DNA from: Lawsonibacter celer
GTDB lineage: Bacteria > Bacillota > Clostridia > Oscillospirales > Oscillospiraceae
DNA: 64,000 nt
Direction: 5' to 3'
NCBI RefSeq assembly: GCF_014281125.1
Contig: NZ_JACOEA010000004.1
Span: forward strand, 62,001-126,000
Positions 7,647-15,981 of the stretch are shown one piece after another; position 1 is the first letter of the stretch, and each line of letters begins with the position of its first letter. The position numbers and the translations under genes were made by a program. The notes below the pieces were generated by a model that was given only the letters and a program-made list of their open reading frames with translations, was not told the DNA's origin and made no database searches.

Positions 7647-9100
7647 GCGCGGCCGCCCCCTTTCTCAGCAGGCGCTTTTTTATGATAGTCGGTCTCCAGC
7701 TGGAAGGCGTGGGCGGCGTTGAGCACCACGCCGTCCCCCAGGGCGGGGCCGATGAGCTGCGCCCCGATGGGCATGCCCTTGGCGTCGAAGCCGCAGGGCA
7801 CCGAGATACCGGGCAGCCCCGCCAGGTTGACCGACACGGTGTAGATGTCGCTCAGGTACATCTGGAGGGGGTCGCTCAGGCTCTCCCCCAGCTTGGGGGC
7901 GGTGGTGGGGGCCACAGGGGTGAGCAGCAGGTCGTACTTTTGGAAGGCCTCGTCAAAGGCGCTCTTGATGACCGCCTTCACCTGGAGGGCCTTTTTGTAG
8001 TAGGCGTCGTAATACCCGGTGGAGAGCACAAAGGTGCCCAGCAGAATCCGCCGCTTGACCTCGCTGCCGAAGCCCTCGGTGCGGGTTTTGGTGTACAGCT
8101 CGGTCAAATCCTCATAATGTTCCGCCCGCCAGCCGTACTTCACCCCGTCGAACCGGGACAGGTTGCTGCTGGCCTCTGCGCAGGCGATAATATAGTAGGC
8201 AGGCACCGCGTACCGGATCACCGGCAGGGGGAATTCCTCCACCACCGCCCCCCGGGCGCGGAGCACATCGGCCGCGGCCAGTACGGCCCGGCGCACCTCG
8301 CCGTCCAGGCCGTCCCCAAAGCAGTCCGCGGGGATACCCACGCGCCTGCCCCGGATGTCCCCGGTCAGGCCCGCCAGCAGGCCCCCGGCGGGGGCGTCCA
8401 GGCTGGTGCCGTCCCTGGGATCACGACCTTGGATCAGGTCCAGCACGGCCGCGCAGTCGGCAGCGGAGCGGGCGATGGGGCCCATCTGGTCCAGGGAGGA
8501 GGCGTAGGCGATGAGGCCGTACCGGCTGACGGTGCCGTAGGTGGGCTTCATGCCGGTGACGCCGCAGTAGGCGGCGGGCTGCCGGATGGAGCCACCGGTG
8601 TCGCTGCCGATGGCGTACCACACTTCGCCGGCGGCCACTGCGGCGGCCGCACCGCCGGAGGACCCGCCGGGTACCCGGGACAGGTCCCAGGGGTTCTTCA
8701 CCGGGCCGTAGAAGGAGGTCTCAGAGGTGGAGCCCATGGCGAACTCGTCCATGTTCAGCTTGCCCAGGGAGACTGCCCCGGCGGCGCGCAGACGCTCCAC
8801 AATTGTGGCGTCATAGGGGGGCTTGAAGTCCCCCAGGATTTTGGAGGCGCAGGAGGTCTTGACCCCCTTGGTGCAGATGTTGTCCTTGTAGGCCATGGGC
8901 ACCCCGGCCAGAGGGGAGGCGGACAGCCCGGCGGTGGGAGATACCTCGTCTGCCACGGTCACAAAGGCGTTGTTCTCCGGCTGGGCCGCGGCGATGCGGG
9001 CCTGGGCGGCGGCAATAGCGTCCGCCTGGGTGACCTGGCCCGATTTCAGCTTTTCCGCCAGCTCCAGGGCGGTTAGTTGGCATAAATCCATTGCTTTCAC
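7643..9100 (-). CDS. gatA: Asp/Glu-tRNA amidotransferase subunit A
   Basis: GatA, 485 residues, is the amidase that releases ammonia from glutamine. The amidase-signature triad is present: Lys in VPMAYKDNICTKG, the cis-Ser in SDTGGSIRQPA and the nucleophile Ser region GGSSGGAAAAVA. It lies directly after gatC (1 base between the gatA start and gatC stop) and overlaps gatB by 4 bases. Translational coupling would give equal subunit amounts. Confidence 0.97.
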   Translation of the reverse strand: MKAMDLCQLTALELAEKLKSGQVTQADAIAAAQARIAAAQPENNAFVTVADEVSPTAGLSASPLAGVPMAYKDNICTKGVKTSCASKILGDFKPPYDATIVERLRAAGAVSLGKLNMDEFAMGSTSETSFYGPVKNPWDLSRVPGGSSGGAAAAVAAGEVWYAIGSDTGGSIRQPAAYCGVTGMKPTYGTVSRYGLIAYASSLDQMGPIARSAADCAAVLDLIQGRDPRDGTSLDAPAGGLLAGLTGDIRGRRVGIPADCFGDGLDGEVRRAVLAAADVLRARGAVVEEFPLPVIRYAVPAYYIIACAEASSNLSRFDGVKYGWRAEHYEDLTELYTKTRTEGFGSEVKRRILLGTFVLSTGYYDAYYKKALQVKAVIKSAFDEAFQKYDLLLTPVAPTTAPKLGESLSDPLQMYLSDIYTVSVNLAGLPGISVPCGFDAKGMPIGAQLIGPALGDGVVLNAAHAFQLETDYHKKAPAEKGGGRA

Positions 9101-9101
9101 C

Positions 9102-9389
9102 TCATTCCACCGTCCTGGGCACCAGGAAAGCCTCCCCGTCGGGCGCCGGCGCGTTGGCCAGCAGGGCGGCCCGGCCGGCGGACGGGAGCACCACGTCCTC
9201 CCGCATGACGTTCTTCACTGGGAACACGTGGCTCATAGGCTCCACGGAGGAGGTGTCCAGGGCGTTGAGCACGTCCATGTAGGCGAGAATCTGCTCCAGC
9301 TCGCCGGTCATCCTGGCGCGCTCCTCCTCCGGCAGCTTCAGCCGGGCGAGGGCGGACACGTAGTCCACCATTTCTTCGGTCATTTTCAT
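9102..9389 (-). CDS. gatC: Asp/Glu-tRNA amidotransferase subunit C
   Basis: GatC, 95 residues, wraps around GatA and stabilises the complex. The start at 9389 (MKMTEEMVDYVSALARLKL) is preferred over the longer frame because AAGGAGGAG lies 5-8 bases upstream. The family pattern of a three-helix N terminus, then LNALDTSSVEPMSHVFP and a late LREDVV-like MREDVV, is intact. It lies 13 bases after aspS. Confidence 0.95.
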   Translation of the reverse strand: MKMTEEMVDYVSALARLKLPEEERARMTGELEQILAYMDVLNALDTSSVEPMSHVFPVKNVMREDVVLPSAGRAALLANAPAPDGEAFLVPRTVE

Positions 9390-9402
9390 GGGCTTCTCCT
9401 CC

Positions 9403-10722
9403 TTATGGTTCCAGCCGGCCCTGGTCCCTGGGGAACAGGGTGGCGGAGCGCACATTTTCCAGGCCGCACAGCCGGGCGGTGAGCCGCTCCAGCCCCAGGC
9501 CGATGCCTCCGTGGGGAGGCATGCCGTGCTTGTGAATCATCAGATAGCTCTCAAACTCCTCCGGGTGCATATCCCGGGCAAGCATTTTGTCCACCTGCTG
9601 CCGGTAGTCGTGAATGCGTTGGCCGCCGGTGGTGACCTCCATGCCCCGGAACAGCAGGTCAAAGGACAGGGTGTACCTGGGATCGGCGGGGTCGTCCATG
9701 GCGTAAAAGGGCCGCTTTTTACTGGGGTAGTGGGTGACGAATACGAAGTCGCTGCCCCACTCCTCCTTGGCGTACCGGCCGATGTGCACCTCCTCCTCGG
9801 GCTCCAGGTCGTAGGGATCGCGGATCCGGTAGCCGTAGCGTTCCGCAGCCAGGCGCTTGGCCTCGTCAAAGCGCACGGCCGGGATCCGGCTGACGTCGGG
9901 GATTTCAATGCCCAGGCGGGCCGCGTCGGCGGCGTACTCCCGTTTCAGAAGCGCCATGGCATACTGGAGAAAGCCGGTCTCCATGTCCATGATGTCGGAG
10001 AAATGGTCGATAAAGCCCATCTCAAAGTCCAGGGAGGTGTACTCATTCAGGTGCCGGGGAGTGTTGTGTTTTTCCGCGCGGAAGACCGGAGCGATCTCAA
10101 ACACCCGCTCAAACACGCCCACCATGGTCTGCTTGTAGAACTGGGGGGACTGGGCCAGAAAGGCCTTGCGCCCAAAGTAGTCCAGCCGGAAGATGTTGGA
10201 GCCGCCCTCCGCCCCGGCGTGGACGATCTTGGGAGTGTGGATCTCCGTAAAGCCCTGGCTGTGCAGGTACTCCCGGAAGGCACGGCAAATGCACTCCTGC
10301 ACCTTGAACACGCTGCGCTCCCGCAGGCTGCGCAGCACCACGGGCCGCAGGGACAGCTCGGTGTCCAGGTTCAGCTTGAGCTTGTATTTGGACACGGGCA
10401 CAGGCATGGCCTCCACCGGGCGGGAGAGCACCTCCACACCGGTGGCGGCCAGCTCAAAGCCGCCGGGAGCGCGGGGCTCCGGCCGCACCGCGCCGGTGAC
10501 GGCCACGGCGCACTCGTCGCACACATCGGCCAGATCCAGCTCCCCGCCGCACACGCACTGGGCCGTGCCGTCCCGCAGACGCAGGGTGAGGAAGCTCACC
10601 CCGCCCATATCCCGCAGGGAGTGCACCATGCCCTTCAGGGTGACGGTCCGGTTCTTCAGGCCGTCCCCCGTCAGATCTGCAATTGTGGTAGCGCTGTGCT
10701 TGGTTCCTGCCATGAATTCCAT
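9403..10722 (-). CDS. aspS: Archaeal-type (probably non-discriminating) aspartyl-tRNA synthetase
   Basis: This 439-residue class II synthetase has an N-terminal OB anticodon-binding domain and the short archaeal/eukaryal form without the bacterial GAD insertion. Motif 2 is FRAEKHNTPRHLNEYTSLD and motif 3 is GIGLGLERL. An extra zinc-like CVCGGELDLADVCDEC lies in the N-terminal domain. Such enzymes often charge both tRNA-Asp and tRNA-Asn; the latter is then amidated by GatCAB, encoded directly downstream. The start may be the ATG at 10722 or, with a nearer AAGGA, the ATG at 10713. The upstream T-box with an Asn specifier supports the Asn-tRNA role. No asnS is visible in the window. Confidence 0.93.
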   Translation of the reverse strand: MEFMAGTKHSATTIADLTGDGLKNRTVTLKGMVHSLRDMGGVSFLTLRLRDGTAQCVCGGELDLADVCDECAVAVTGAVRPEPRAPGGFELAATGVEVLSRPVEAMPVPVSKYKLKLNLDTELSLRPVVLRSLRERSVFKVQECICRAFREYLHSQGFTEIHTPKIVHAGAEGGSNIFRLDYFGRKAFLAQSPQFYKQTMVGVFERVFEIAPVFRAEKHNTPRHLNEYTSLDFEMGFIDHFSDIMDMETGFLQYAMALLKREYAADAARLGIEIPDVSRIPAVRFDEAKRLAAERYGYRIRDPYDLEPEEEVHIGRYAKEEWGSDFVFVTHYPSKKRPFYAMDDPADPRYTLSFDLLFRGMEVTTGGQRIHDYRQQVDKMLARDMHPEEFESYLMIHKHGMPPHGGIGLGLERLTARLCGLENVRSATLFPRDQGRLEP

Positions 10723-10747
10723 TCCTTGTCACACCTTTCAATGGAAA

Positions 10748-11016
10748 AATAAAAACAAAAAGTCCCGAAGTCATTTTGACTTCGGGACGGAAGATCCGCG
10801 GTACCACCCGTAGGCTTGCCGCATCACCCTTGATACGGCCACTCAGACTCCCTTAACGCGGGCCACGTGCACGCCTACCTCTCTGCCTGCGGCAGAGGCT
10901 CGGCATGCCGGCTCAAAAGTGTTGCGTGCTCCCCATTCTTCCGGGGCGGGCTTTCAGTCGGTGACCCGCGTTCTCTGTCGGACGCCCGGGGGACGGTCTT
11001 TTTCATTGCCTTTGAT
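10748..11016 (-). ncRNA. T-box leader with AAC (Asn) specifier
   Basis: On the minus strand the canonical T-box GGGTGGTACCGCG (around 10813-10797) is followed by CGTCCC and an intrinsic terminator, the complete T-box antiterminator/terminator pair. Upstream lie an AGAGA motif (near 10976) and the stem I distal arm. The specifier position, CGC-AAC-ACTTTTGAGC, puts AAC at complement 10923-10921. AAC is an Asn codon, so uncharged tRNA-Asn should switch the aspS-gatCAB operon on. The base before AAC is C, so no overlapping GAA codon is formed. The boundaries are approximate. Confidence 0.88.
10751..10788 (-). terminator. T-box intrinsic terminator
   Basis: GTCCCGAAGTCA and TGACTTCGGGAC form a 12-bp stem with a 3-base loop, followed on the minus strand by TTTTTGTTTTT. 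The left arm overlaps the sequence needed for the T-box antiterminator, as expected for tRNA-controlled attenuation. Confidence 0.88.
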
Positions 11017-11022
11017 GAAAGC

Positions 11023-11051
11023 AGTATATGCGATTCCTGCAAAAAAATCAA
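11023..11051 (-). promoter_or_regulatory. Sigma-A promoter of aspS-gatCAB
   Basis: On the minus strand, TTGATT (11051-11046), 17 bases and TATACT (11028-11023) place the transcript start near 11016, just before the T-box leader. Confidence 0.75.
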
Positions 11052-11077
11052 TAGTGAATTTTGACAGAATGAAAGCT

Positions 11078-11106
11078 TTGCATCAGGGAGCAGCTTATGG
11101 TACAAT
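11078..11106 (+). promoter_or_regulatory. Sigma-A promoter of the uracil-DNA glycosylase gene
   Basis: TTGCAT (11078-11083), a 17-base spacer and TACAAT (11101-11106) lie 30 bases before the ATG at 11137. It is back-to-back with the aspS promoter. Confidence 0.65.
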
Positions 11107-11136
11107 GGCGAAAAAAGCGGGAAAAGGGGAGCGGAT

Positions 11137-11703
11137 ATGAAAAACTGGGACGAGCTGTATGCAGAGTGCATGTCCTGCCGGAAGTGTGATCTGGCGGAGA
11201 CCCGGACCAATGTGGTGTTTGGAGACGGCGCCCGAAACGCCGAGATTATGTTCATCGGGGAGGGGCCCGGCGAGCAGGAGGATCTGACTGGCCTGCCCTT
11301 TGTGGGCCGCGCGGGCAAGCTGCTGGACGACATGCTGGCCATGATCGACCTGGACCGCAGCCGGGTGTTTGTCGGCAACATGGTCAAGTGCCGCCCGCCC
11401 CAGAACCGGGACCCCTTGAACGTGGAGCAGGAGGCCTGCATCGGATATCTGCGCAACCAGGTGGCCCTGATTAAGCCCAAGATCATCGTCTGCCTGGGGC
11501 GGATCGCGGCCATGAAGCTCATTCGGGAGGACTTCAAAATCACCAGGGAGCATGGAAAGTGGTTTGAAAAGGCGGGTGTGCAGATGATCGCCCTCTACCA
11601 CCCCTCCGCCCTGCTGCGGGACCCCCGCAAGCGGCCGGAGAGCTTTGAGGACCTGAAGATCCTGCAGGCCAAGATTCGGGAGATCTGCGACCATACGTAT
11701 TAA
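11137..11703 (+). CDS. Family 4 (Fe-S) uracil-DNA glycosylase
   Basis: This 188-residue protein removes uracil from DNA as the first step of base-excision repair. It is the [4Fe-4S] family 4 type: Cys residues in CMSCRKC near the N terminus and the pair in KCRPPQNRD ... EQEAC supply the cluster. Motif 1 is GEGPGEQED and motif 2 is HPSALLRDP. The start has AAAGGGGAGCGG upstream. It is monocistronic with its own promoter and a strong terminator at 11742. In many Firmicutes this protein was long annotated as a DNA polymerase-like protein. Confidence 0.93.
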   Translation: MKNWDELYAECMSCRKCDLAETRTNVVFGDGARNAEIMFIGEGPGEQEDLTGLPFVGRAGKLLDDMLAMIDLDRSRVFVGNMVKCRPPQNRDPLNVEQEACIGYLRNQVALIKPKIIVCLGRIAAMKLIREDFKITREHGKWFEKAGVQMIALYHPSALLRDPRKRPESFEDLKILQAKIREICDHTY

Positions 11704-11741
11704 GAGGCCCCCTCCTGTGGAATGTTCTGCAGGCCGACCAT

Positions 11742-11771
11742 CCGCGCACCGTTTCGGTGCGCGGAATTTTT
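11742..11771 (+). terminator. Terminator after UDG gene
   Basis: CCGCGCACCG, loop TTT, CGGTGCGCGG, then AATTTTTTT. It separates the UDG gene from the YtrA-type operon. Confidence 0.88.
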
Positions 11772-11784
11772 TTGCCCGGAGCGC

Positions 11785-11817
11785 TTGACAAGTGACTGTA
11801 TTATTCATATAATACAG
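11785..11817 (+). promoter_or_regulatory. Promoter and palindromic operator of the YtrA-type ABC operon
   Basis: TTGACA (11785-11790), 17 bases and TATAAT (11808-11813) form a consensus promoter. A perfect inverted repeat, CTGTATTAT-TCAT-ATAATACAG (11796-11817), covers the spacer and the -10 box. A weaker related sequence follows at 11826-11843 (GTACTATATGAGTAATAC). Binding here would block RNA polymerase, so autorepression by the first gene product is expected. Confidence 0.78.
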
Positions 11818-11873
11818 TTGTAAGTGTACTATATGAGTAATACGGTTTGCGTAGGAAGGAGGCGGCCGGAGCA

Positions 11874-12272
11874 ATGATTTCATTTGAACACTTCCGCATG
11901 GAAGAGGGCGTGCCCATCTATCCGCAGATCATCGGGTATATTGAGCGGGGCGTGGTGGCGGGCGCCATCCGGAGTGGGGATGAGATGCCCTCCCGCCGGA
12001 CGCTCTCGGCGCTGTTGGGGGTCAACCCCAATACGGTGCAGAAGGCTTACCGCATGCTGGAGGAGGAAGGGCTGATCACCTCCCACACCGGGGCCAAGAG
12101 CTATGTATCCGCGGACGCCGGCCTGGTGGAGCGTATCCGCGGCGAACTGGTGGAGGAGACCGTCCGGGGGGCGGCGGCCGCCCTGCGGCAGATGGGTGTG
12201 GACCGGGACGAGGCGGCGGCGCTGCTCCGGCGGCTCTGGGACGCGGGCAAAAAGGGGGAAGAGGCGAGATGA
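11874..12272 (+). CDS. GntR-family, YtrA-type transcriptional regulator
   Basis: This 132-residue protein starts at ATG 11874, after GGAAGGAGG at 11854-11862; a TTG at 11847 would precede the ribosome site. Residues 1-75 form a GntR winged helix (PSRRTLSALLGVNPNTVQKAYRMLEEEGLI). The short C-terminal part is helical, without a ligand domain, which defines the YtrA subfamily. Such regulators repress their own ABC transporter operon and are often induced by cell-wall antibiotics. Two permeases, an ATPase and a secreted protein follow with overlapping ends. The palindrome at 11796-11817 is the likely operator. The inducer is unknown. Confidence 0.9.
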   Translation: MISFEHFRMEEGVPIYPQIIGYIERGVVAGAIRSGDEMPSRRTLSALLGVNPNTVQKAYRMLEEEGLITSHTGAKSYVSADAGLVERIRGELVEETVRGAAAALRQMGVDRDEAAALLRRLWDAGKKGEEAR

Positions 12273-13051
12273 AGAGACATGGTTCCGTACTGATGCTGGC
12301 GGCCAGGGGCAGCCTGGGGAAGGCGCTTCTGGTCTGCGCGGCCACGGCGGCGGCGGAGCTGGGGCTGTTCTGGGCGGCTCTGGGCCGGGCGGCGGAGCGG
12401 GCCGCTGAGCTTGCGGCCTTGCCGCCGGAGGAGGCGGCCTACCGGCAGATGGAGAACGCCTGGAGCCTGGAGCAGGTATTTACAGACAGCCGCATCTCCT
12501 GGGTGTTCGCCCTGGGCCTGCTGGCCCTGTGCGCCATCCTCTGCCTGAACGGGGGCGGGCTCTCCGGCGGCCGCACGGGCTATACCCTGCGCCGGCTGCG
12601 GGTGCGGGAGCAGACCGTAGGTGTGTGGTTCGCGGTATACGGCGCGGCCGTGCTGGTGATCTACTGGGCCTTTCAGACCGGGTGGGCGCTGCTGCTGTGC
12701 CGACTGTACCTGTACCGGGCCGACCCGGCCCAGGTGAACGCCCAGACCGTATTTCTGGCCTTTTACCGGCAGGCGTATCTCCACAGCCTGCTCCCCCTGG
12801 CGGAGGCCAGCCGGTGGGTGCGCAACCTGGCCCTGTTTGCCGGGCTGGGGACGACCTGCGCCTGCTGTGCCGCCCAGCTGCGGCACGGGGGTAAGGGCGT
12901 GGCCGCGGCGGTGCTGGCTGTGATCGGGGCGCTTACCTTCAGCCGGGAGACGGGGGGCTTTGTCGGGGACGCCCTGACCATGTGCGCGGCGGCGGGCCTG
13001 TCCGCCTGGGCGATTTGGAATTTGCGGGAGGTGCGGCGGAATGAGGATTGA
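12269..13051 (+). CDS. ABC-2-like membrane protein, first permease of the YtrA-type operon
   Basis: This 260-residue protein overlaps the regulator stop by 4 bases. About five to six hydrophobic segments are visible, among them WVFALGLLALCAILCL, AVYGAAVLVIYWAF and AAVLAVIGALTF. A large soluble loop lies between the first two segments. No enzymatic motif is present. Its position between a YtrA regulator and an ABC ATPase suggests a half-transporter permease. It has weak similarity to known families by eye, so the assignment is mainly contextual. Confidence 0.7.
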   Translation: MKRHGSVLMLAARGSLGKALLVCAATAAAELGLFWAALGRAAERAAELAALPPEEAAYRQMENAWSLEQVFTDSRISWVFALGLLALCAILCLNGGGLSGGRTGYTLRRLRVREQTVGVWFAVYGAAVLVIYWAFQTGWALLLCRLYLYRADPAQVNAQTVFLAFYRQAYLHSLLPLAEASRWVRNLALFAGLGTTCACCAAQLRHGGKGVAAAVLAVIGALTFSRETGGFVGDALTMCAAAGLSAWAIWNLREVRRNED

Positions 13052-13556
13052 TCTGGAGCGGTACGCGCCTGTGGGGGCCGACGGAGGGCGGGAGGCCCGG
13101 GGGATCCTGCTGGGGCTGGGTCTCAGCGCTGGGTTCGGGCTGCTGGCCTTTCTGCCCCGCTATTTTGACCGCCGCGCCGCCCTATACACCCGGCAGGGGG
13201 CGCAGATGGTGCTGCGGCCGGGGGCGGTCATGGAGGACTTTGCCCAGCTGCTGGACTGGATGCTCCTGGGGTTTGCCGTGACAGTGGTATGCATGGCCGC
13301 CCTGGCCGCATGGCATTACGCCAGCCATTTCCAGGGGAGCCGCAGCATCTACACCATGCGCCGCCTGCCCCAGCGGTGGGAGCTGGCCCGGCGGTGCCTG
13401 ACCCTGCCCCTGCTGGGGGCGCTGGGATGCCTGATCGGGGCGGCGGCGCTGCTGCTGATCTGCTTTGCAGTCTACAACCTGGCCACACCGGAGCAATGCC
13501 TGACGCCCCACCAGTGGCAGAAGTTGTGGATGATTTGGATGGAGGGTGCCTTATGA
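13041..13556 (+). CDS. Small membrane protein, second permease of the YtrA-type operon
   Basis: This 171-residue protein overlaps the upstream permease by 11 bases and the ATPase start by 4 bases (ATGA). It has about four hydrophobic stretches: GLGLSAGFGLLAFL, MLLGFAVTVVCMAALAAW, LLGALGCLIGAAALLLICF and a terminal amphipathic part. It probably pairs with the preceding permease. No family-defining motif was recognised. Confidence 0.68.
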   Translation: MRIDLERYAPVGADGGREARGILLGLGLSAGFGLLAFLPRYFDRRAALYTRQGAQMVLRPGAVMEDFAQLLDWMLLGFAVTVVCMAALAAWHYASHFQGSRSIYTMRRLPQRWELARRCLTLPLLGALGCLIGAAALLLICFAVYNLATPEQCLTPHQWQKLWMIWMEGAL

Positions 13557-14302
13557 TTGCGTTAAAACAGGTAGAAAAGACATACGGCCAGGGCAAGACC
13601 GCCTTGGCGGGGGTGGACCTGAGCCTGCCCCGGGGGGAGATTGTGGGCCTGTTTGGAGAAAACGGCGCGGGCAAGACCACGCTGATGAAATGCATCCTGG
13701 GCTTTTTAAAGTATCGGGGAGAGATCACCCTGGACGGGGAGCCCATCACCCACCGGAACATCGCCCGCATCTCCTTCGCCACCGGGGAGCACTCCTTTTT
13801 CCCGGGCCTGACCGCCAAGGCCCACGGGGAGTTTTACCGGGAGCACTTTCCAACCTTCCGCCCCAAGCGCTACCGGGGGCTGATGGACTTTTTCCAGCTG
13901 CCGGAAAACAAGGCGGTAAAGAGCTTTTCCACGGGCCAGAAAAACCAGCTGGAGGTCATCCTGGCCATGAGCCAGGGGGCGGACTATATTCTGATGGACG
14001 AACCCTTTTCCGGCAACGACGTCTTTAACCGGGAGGATTTTTACAAGGTGCTGCTGGGGATTCTGGAGCCCCAGGAGACCGTGCTGCTGTCCACCCACCT
14101 GGTGGAGGAGGTGCAGAACTTCATCAGCCGGGCGGTGCTTCTGCACCAGGGCCGGGTGGCGGGCGACGTGACCACCCTGGAGCTGGAGGAGTCGGGCCGC
14201 AGCCTGATGGACTTTGTGAAGGAGACCTACCGCTACCAGGCCGACCGGGTGAGCCGCGCACTGGCCGACCTGACGGGAGAAGAGGAGGACGGCCATGCGT
14301 AG
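13553..14302 (+). CDS. ABC transporter ATP-binding protein
   Basis: This 249-residue ATPase starts at ATG 13553 inside the upstream stop codon. It has Walker A GENGAGKTT, a Q-loop region, the variant signature SFSTGQKNQ instead of LSGGQ, and Walker B YILMDEP followed by the switch His in STHLVEE. This matches the YtrB/CcmA-like group used by antibiotic-responsive exporters. It overlaps the next gene by 8 bases. With the two membrane proteins it would form a complete transporter driven from the 11785 promoter. Confidence 0.92.
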   Translation: MIALKQVEKTYGQGKTALAGVDLSLPRGEIVGLFGENGAGKTTLMKCILGFLKYRGEITLDGEPITHRNIARISFATGEHSFFPGLTAKAHGEFYREHFPTFRPKRYRGLMDFFQLPENKAVKSFSTGQKNQLEVILAMSQGADYILMDEPFSGNDVFNREDFYKVLLGILEPQETVLLSTHLVEEVQNFISRAVLLHQGRVAGDVTTLELEESGRSLMDFVKETYRYQADRVSRALADLTGEEEDGHA

Positions 14303-15665
14303 AAGTTTGATGGCAGTGCTGATGCTTTTGGCCCTGGGCGTGGGCGTGCTGTGCGGGGCCGCCGCGGGTCTGAGCGGCCGGGCGGAGGCGGTGGAGCTCA
14401 CCGAGCGGGTGGAGGCCGGGGACCGGGCCGCCCTGGAGGGGCTGAAGCTGACCTGCTCCACCTATGCCGACAACCGCCTGCTCTGGACTACCGGCTGTAC
14501 CTTTGAGGGGGAGCTGGAGACCCGGACCAGCTTTTCCTTTTTCCCCGACGGGCTGTCCTGGGAGCACGAACGGCCGGAGAGAGGCATCGCCATCGGCCTG
14601 ATCAGCACCAGCTTTGGCGTGTCCGGCTCCGCAGGGCTGGAGCTGGTGGAGGAACAGCGCTATGAGTGGGATCTGTTCTGGGCCCCGGTGGTGGATGTGG
14701 CTGAACGCACTCCGGCCGGGGAGAAGCGCACGGAGCAGGTGTACGTGAGGGACTATTTCGCCTTTTATCCCCTGTCCGTGGATTGGGACGGACTCAATGG
14801 GAATCTGGAGGAGCGGGAGGCGTCCCAATTGCTGTCCAGTATTTTCCCCATCCCGGTGCCGGAGGACCACTGTGTGGAGGTCACCGTGGAGAAGGGGGAG
14901 GACGGCCAGGTCTATTCTGTGGATATGAATACGCTGACGGGAGGCGTGGACATCAATTACAGCAGCGTGCCCGTGGAGGGCGGGTGCTACTTCACGCTGA
15001 ACGTATTTCCGTGTGAGGGGCAGGAGGCCCTGCCCCAGAGCTTTGACAGCGGCGTGTGGTATCTGCCCGATCCGGACAGCGAGTCGGGCAGCCTGCCGGA
15101 GCCGGAGCTGGTATTCCCCCTGGGGGACGCGGATGTGCGGGAGATGCAGCTGACCGGCGACGGAAGCCGGCTGCTGCTGGTGGTCCGGGAGGACAATGTG
15201 GACACCCTTCTGGTCGTCGACCGGGCCGCCATGACCCGGGTGCAGCGGCTCCCCCTCTTTGAGGTGGTGGACGATGGAGAGACCTACCGGGAATACAGCG
15301 GACTGACCGTTGGGGATGGGTGGCTCCTGGCCCAGGCCACGGACGGCAGCTTCCTCCTGCTGGACCAGACGGCGGGCGGAACGTATGAAACCCGTATTCA
15401 GGACAGCCTGCGCCCGGTGGAGGCCTGGGAGTACCTCCTCTGCCGCGACGAGAAGGTTCTGGCCTGGGACGGGGAGCGGCTGGCGGTGGCGGTCAACCAG
15501 GACTGGTATGACAAATGCGGCTTCTATCTGGCCGTGTACGACCGTACCGGGCTGCGCTATGCCGGGCGCTATGACCACAGCCAGGACGCGGGTCAGCCGG
15601 AGGAGTGGCGCCTGCGCTGCCGCCCGGCGGACGTGGTCGCCCTGACAATGGAATGGGCCGCGTAG
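14295..15665 (+). CDS. Secreted or membrane-anchored protein of the YtrA-type operon
   Basis: This 456-residue protein starts inside the ATPase end. A signal or anchor helix (residues 4-24, LMAVLMLLALGVGVLCGAAAG) has no lipobox Cys in a good context. The rest is acidic and beta-rich, with repeated hydrophobic strands and Trp/Asp turns such as LLLVVREDNVDTLLVVDRAAM, which resembles a beta-propeller. No catalytic motif is recognised. It is placed like the extracytoplasmic partner of an ABC exporter, possibly a ligand or cell-wall sensor. Its function is unknown. Confidence 0.68.
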   Translation: MRRSLMAVLMLLALGVGVLCGAAAGLSGRAEAVELTERVEAGDRAALEGLKLTCSTYADNRLLWTTGCTFEGELETRTSFSFFPDGLSWEHERPERGIAIGLISTSFGVSGSAGLELVEEQRYEWDLFWAPVVDVAERTPAGEKRTEQVYVRDYFAFYPLSVDWDGLNGNLEEREASQLLSSIFPIPVPEDHCVEVTVEKGEDGQVYSVDMNTLTGGVDINYSSVPVEGGCYFTLNVFPCEGQEALPQSFDSGVWYLPDPDSESGSLPEPELVFPLGDADVREMQLTGDGSRLLLVVREDNVDTLLVVDRAAMTRVQRLPLFEVVDDGETYREYSGLTVGDGWLLAQATDGSFLLLDQTAGGTYETRIQDSLRPVEAWEYLLCRDEKVLAWDGERLAVAVNQDWYDKCGFYLAVYDRTGLRYAGRYDHSQDAGQPEEWRLRCRPADVVALTMEWAA

Positions 15666-15693
15666 ATGAGTGAAAACAAAAGGAGGATACGCA

Positions 15694-15867
15694 ATGTGTA
15701 TTCCGGCGGTGATTGCAACCCTGGGCGCATGGTTTGCGGGGCTGTTTCTGGATGCTAACCTTGACTTCAATCCACCGGGCTTTCTGTGTCTGCGGGTGCT
15801 GTTCCCACTGATCGTGATGGGCCTGTTTATCCTGCAGGGCAGCCGTAGGAAAAATGGCGGACAGTAG
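15694..15867 (+). CDS. Small hydrophobic protein (57 aa)
   Basis: AAAAGGAGG (15678-15686) stands 7 bases before the ATG at 15694. The 57-residue product (MCIPAVIATLGAWFAGLFLDA...) has two hydrophobic segments and a basic tail (GSRRKNGGQ). It follows the secreted protein after 28 bases, probably in the same transcript. The function is unknown. The terminator at 15874 follows closely. Confidence 0.6.
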   Translation: MCIPAVIATLGAWFAGLFLDANLDFNPPGFLCLRVLFPLIVMGLFILQGSRRKNGGQ

Positions 15868-15873
15868 CACCGG

Positions 15874-15911
15874 GAGCGTGCAGGCGGAGAAAATGCCTGC
15901 ACGCTCTGTTT
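15874..15911 (+). terminator. Terminator of the YtrA-type operon
   Basis: GAGCGTGCAGGC (15874-15885) pairs with GCCTGCACGCTC (15895-15906), followed by TGTTTTA. The 12-bp stem is strong but the T-run is short. A second hairpin follows at 15982. Confidence 0.65.
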
Positions 15912-15981
15912 TATGGATGGAATGGGAGCGGCCCCTCTCTTCCTCTCGTTCCGGGATAAAAATTGAAAAATGGACAAAGAA

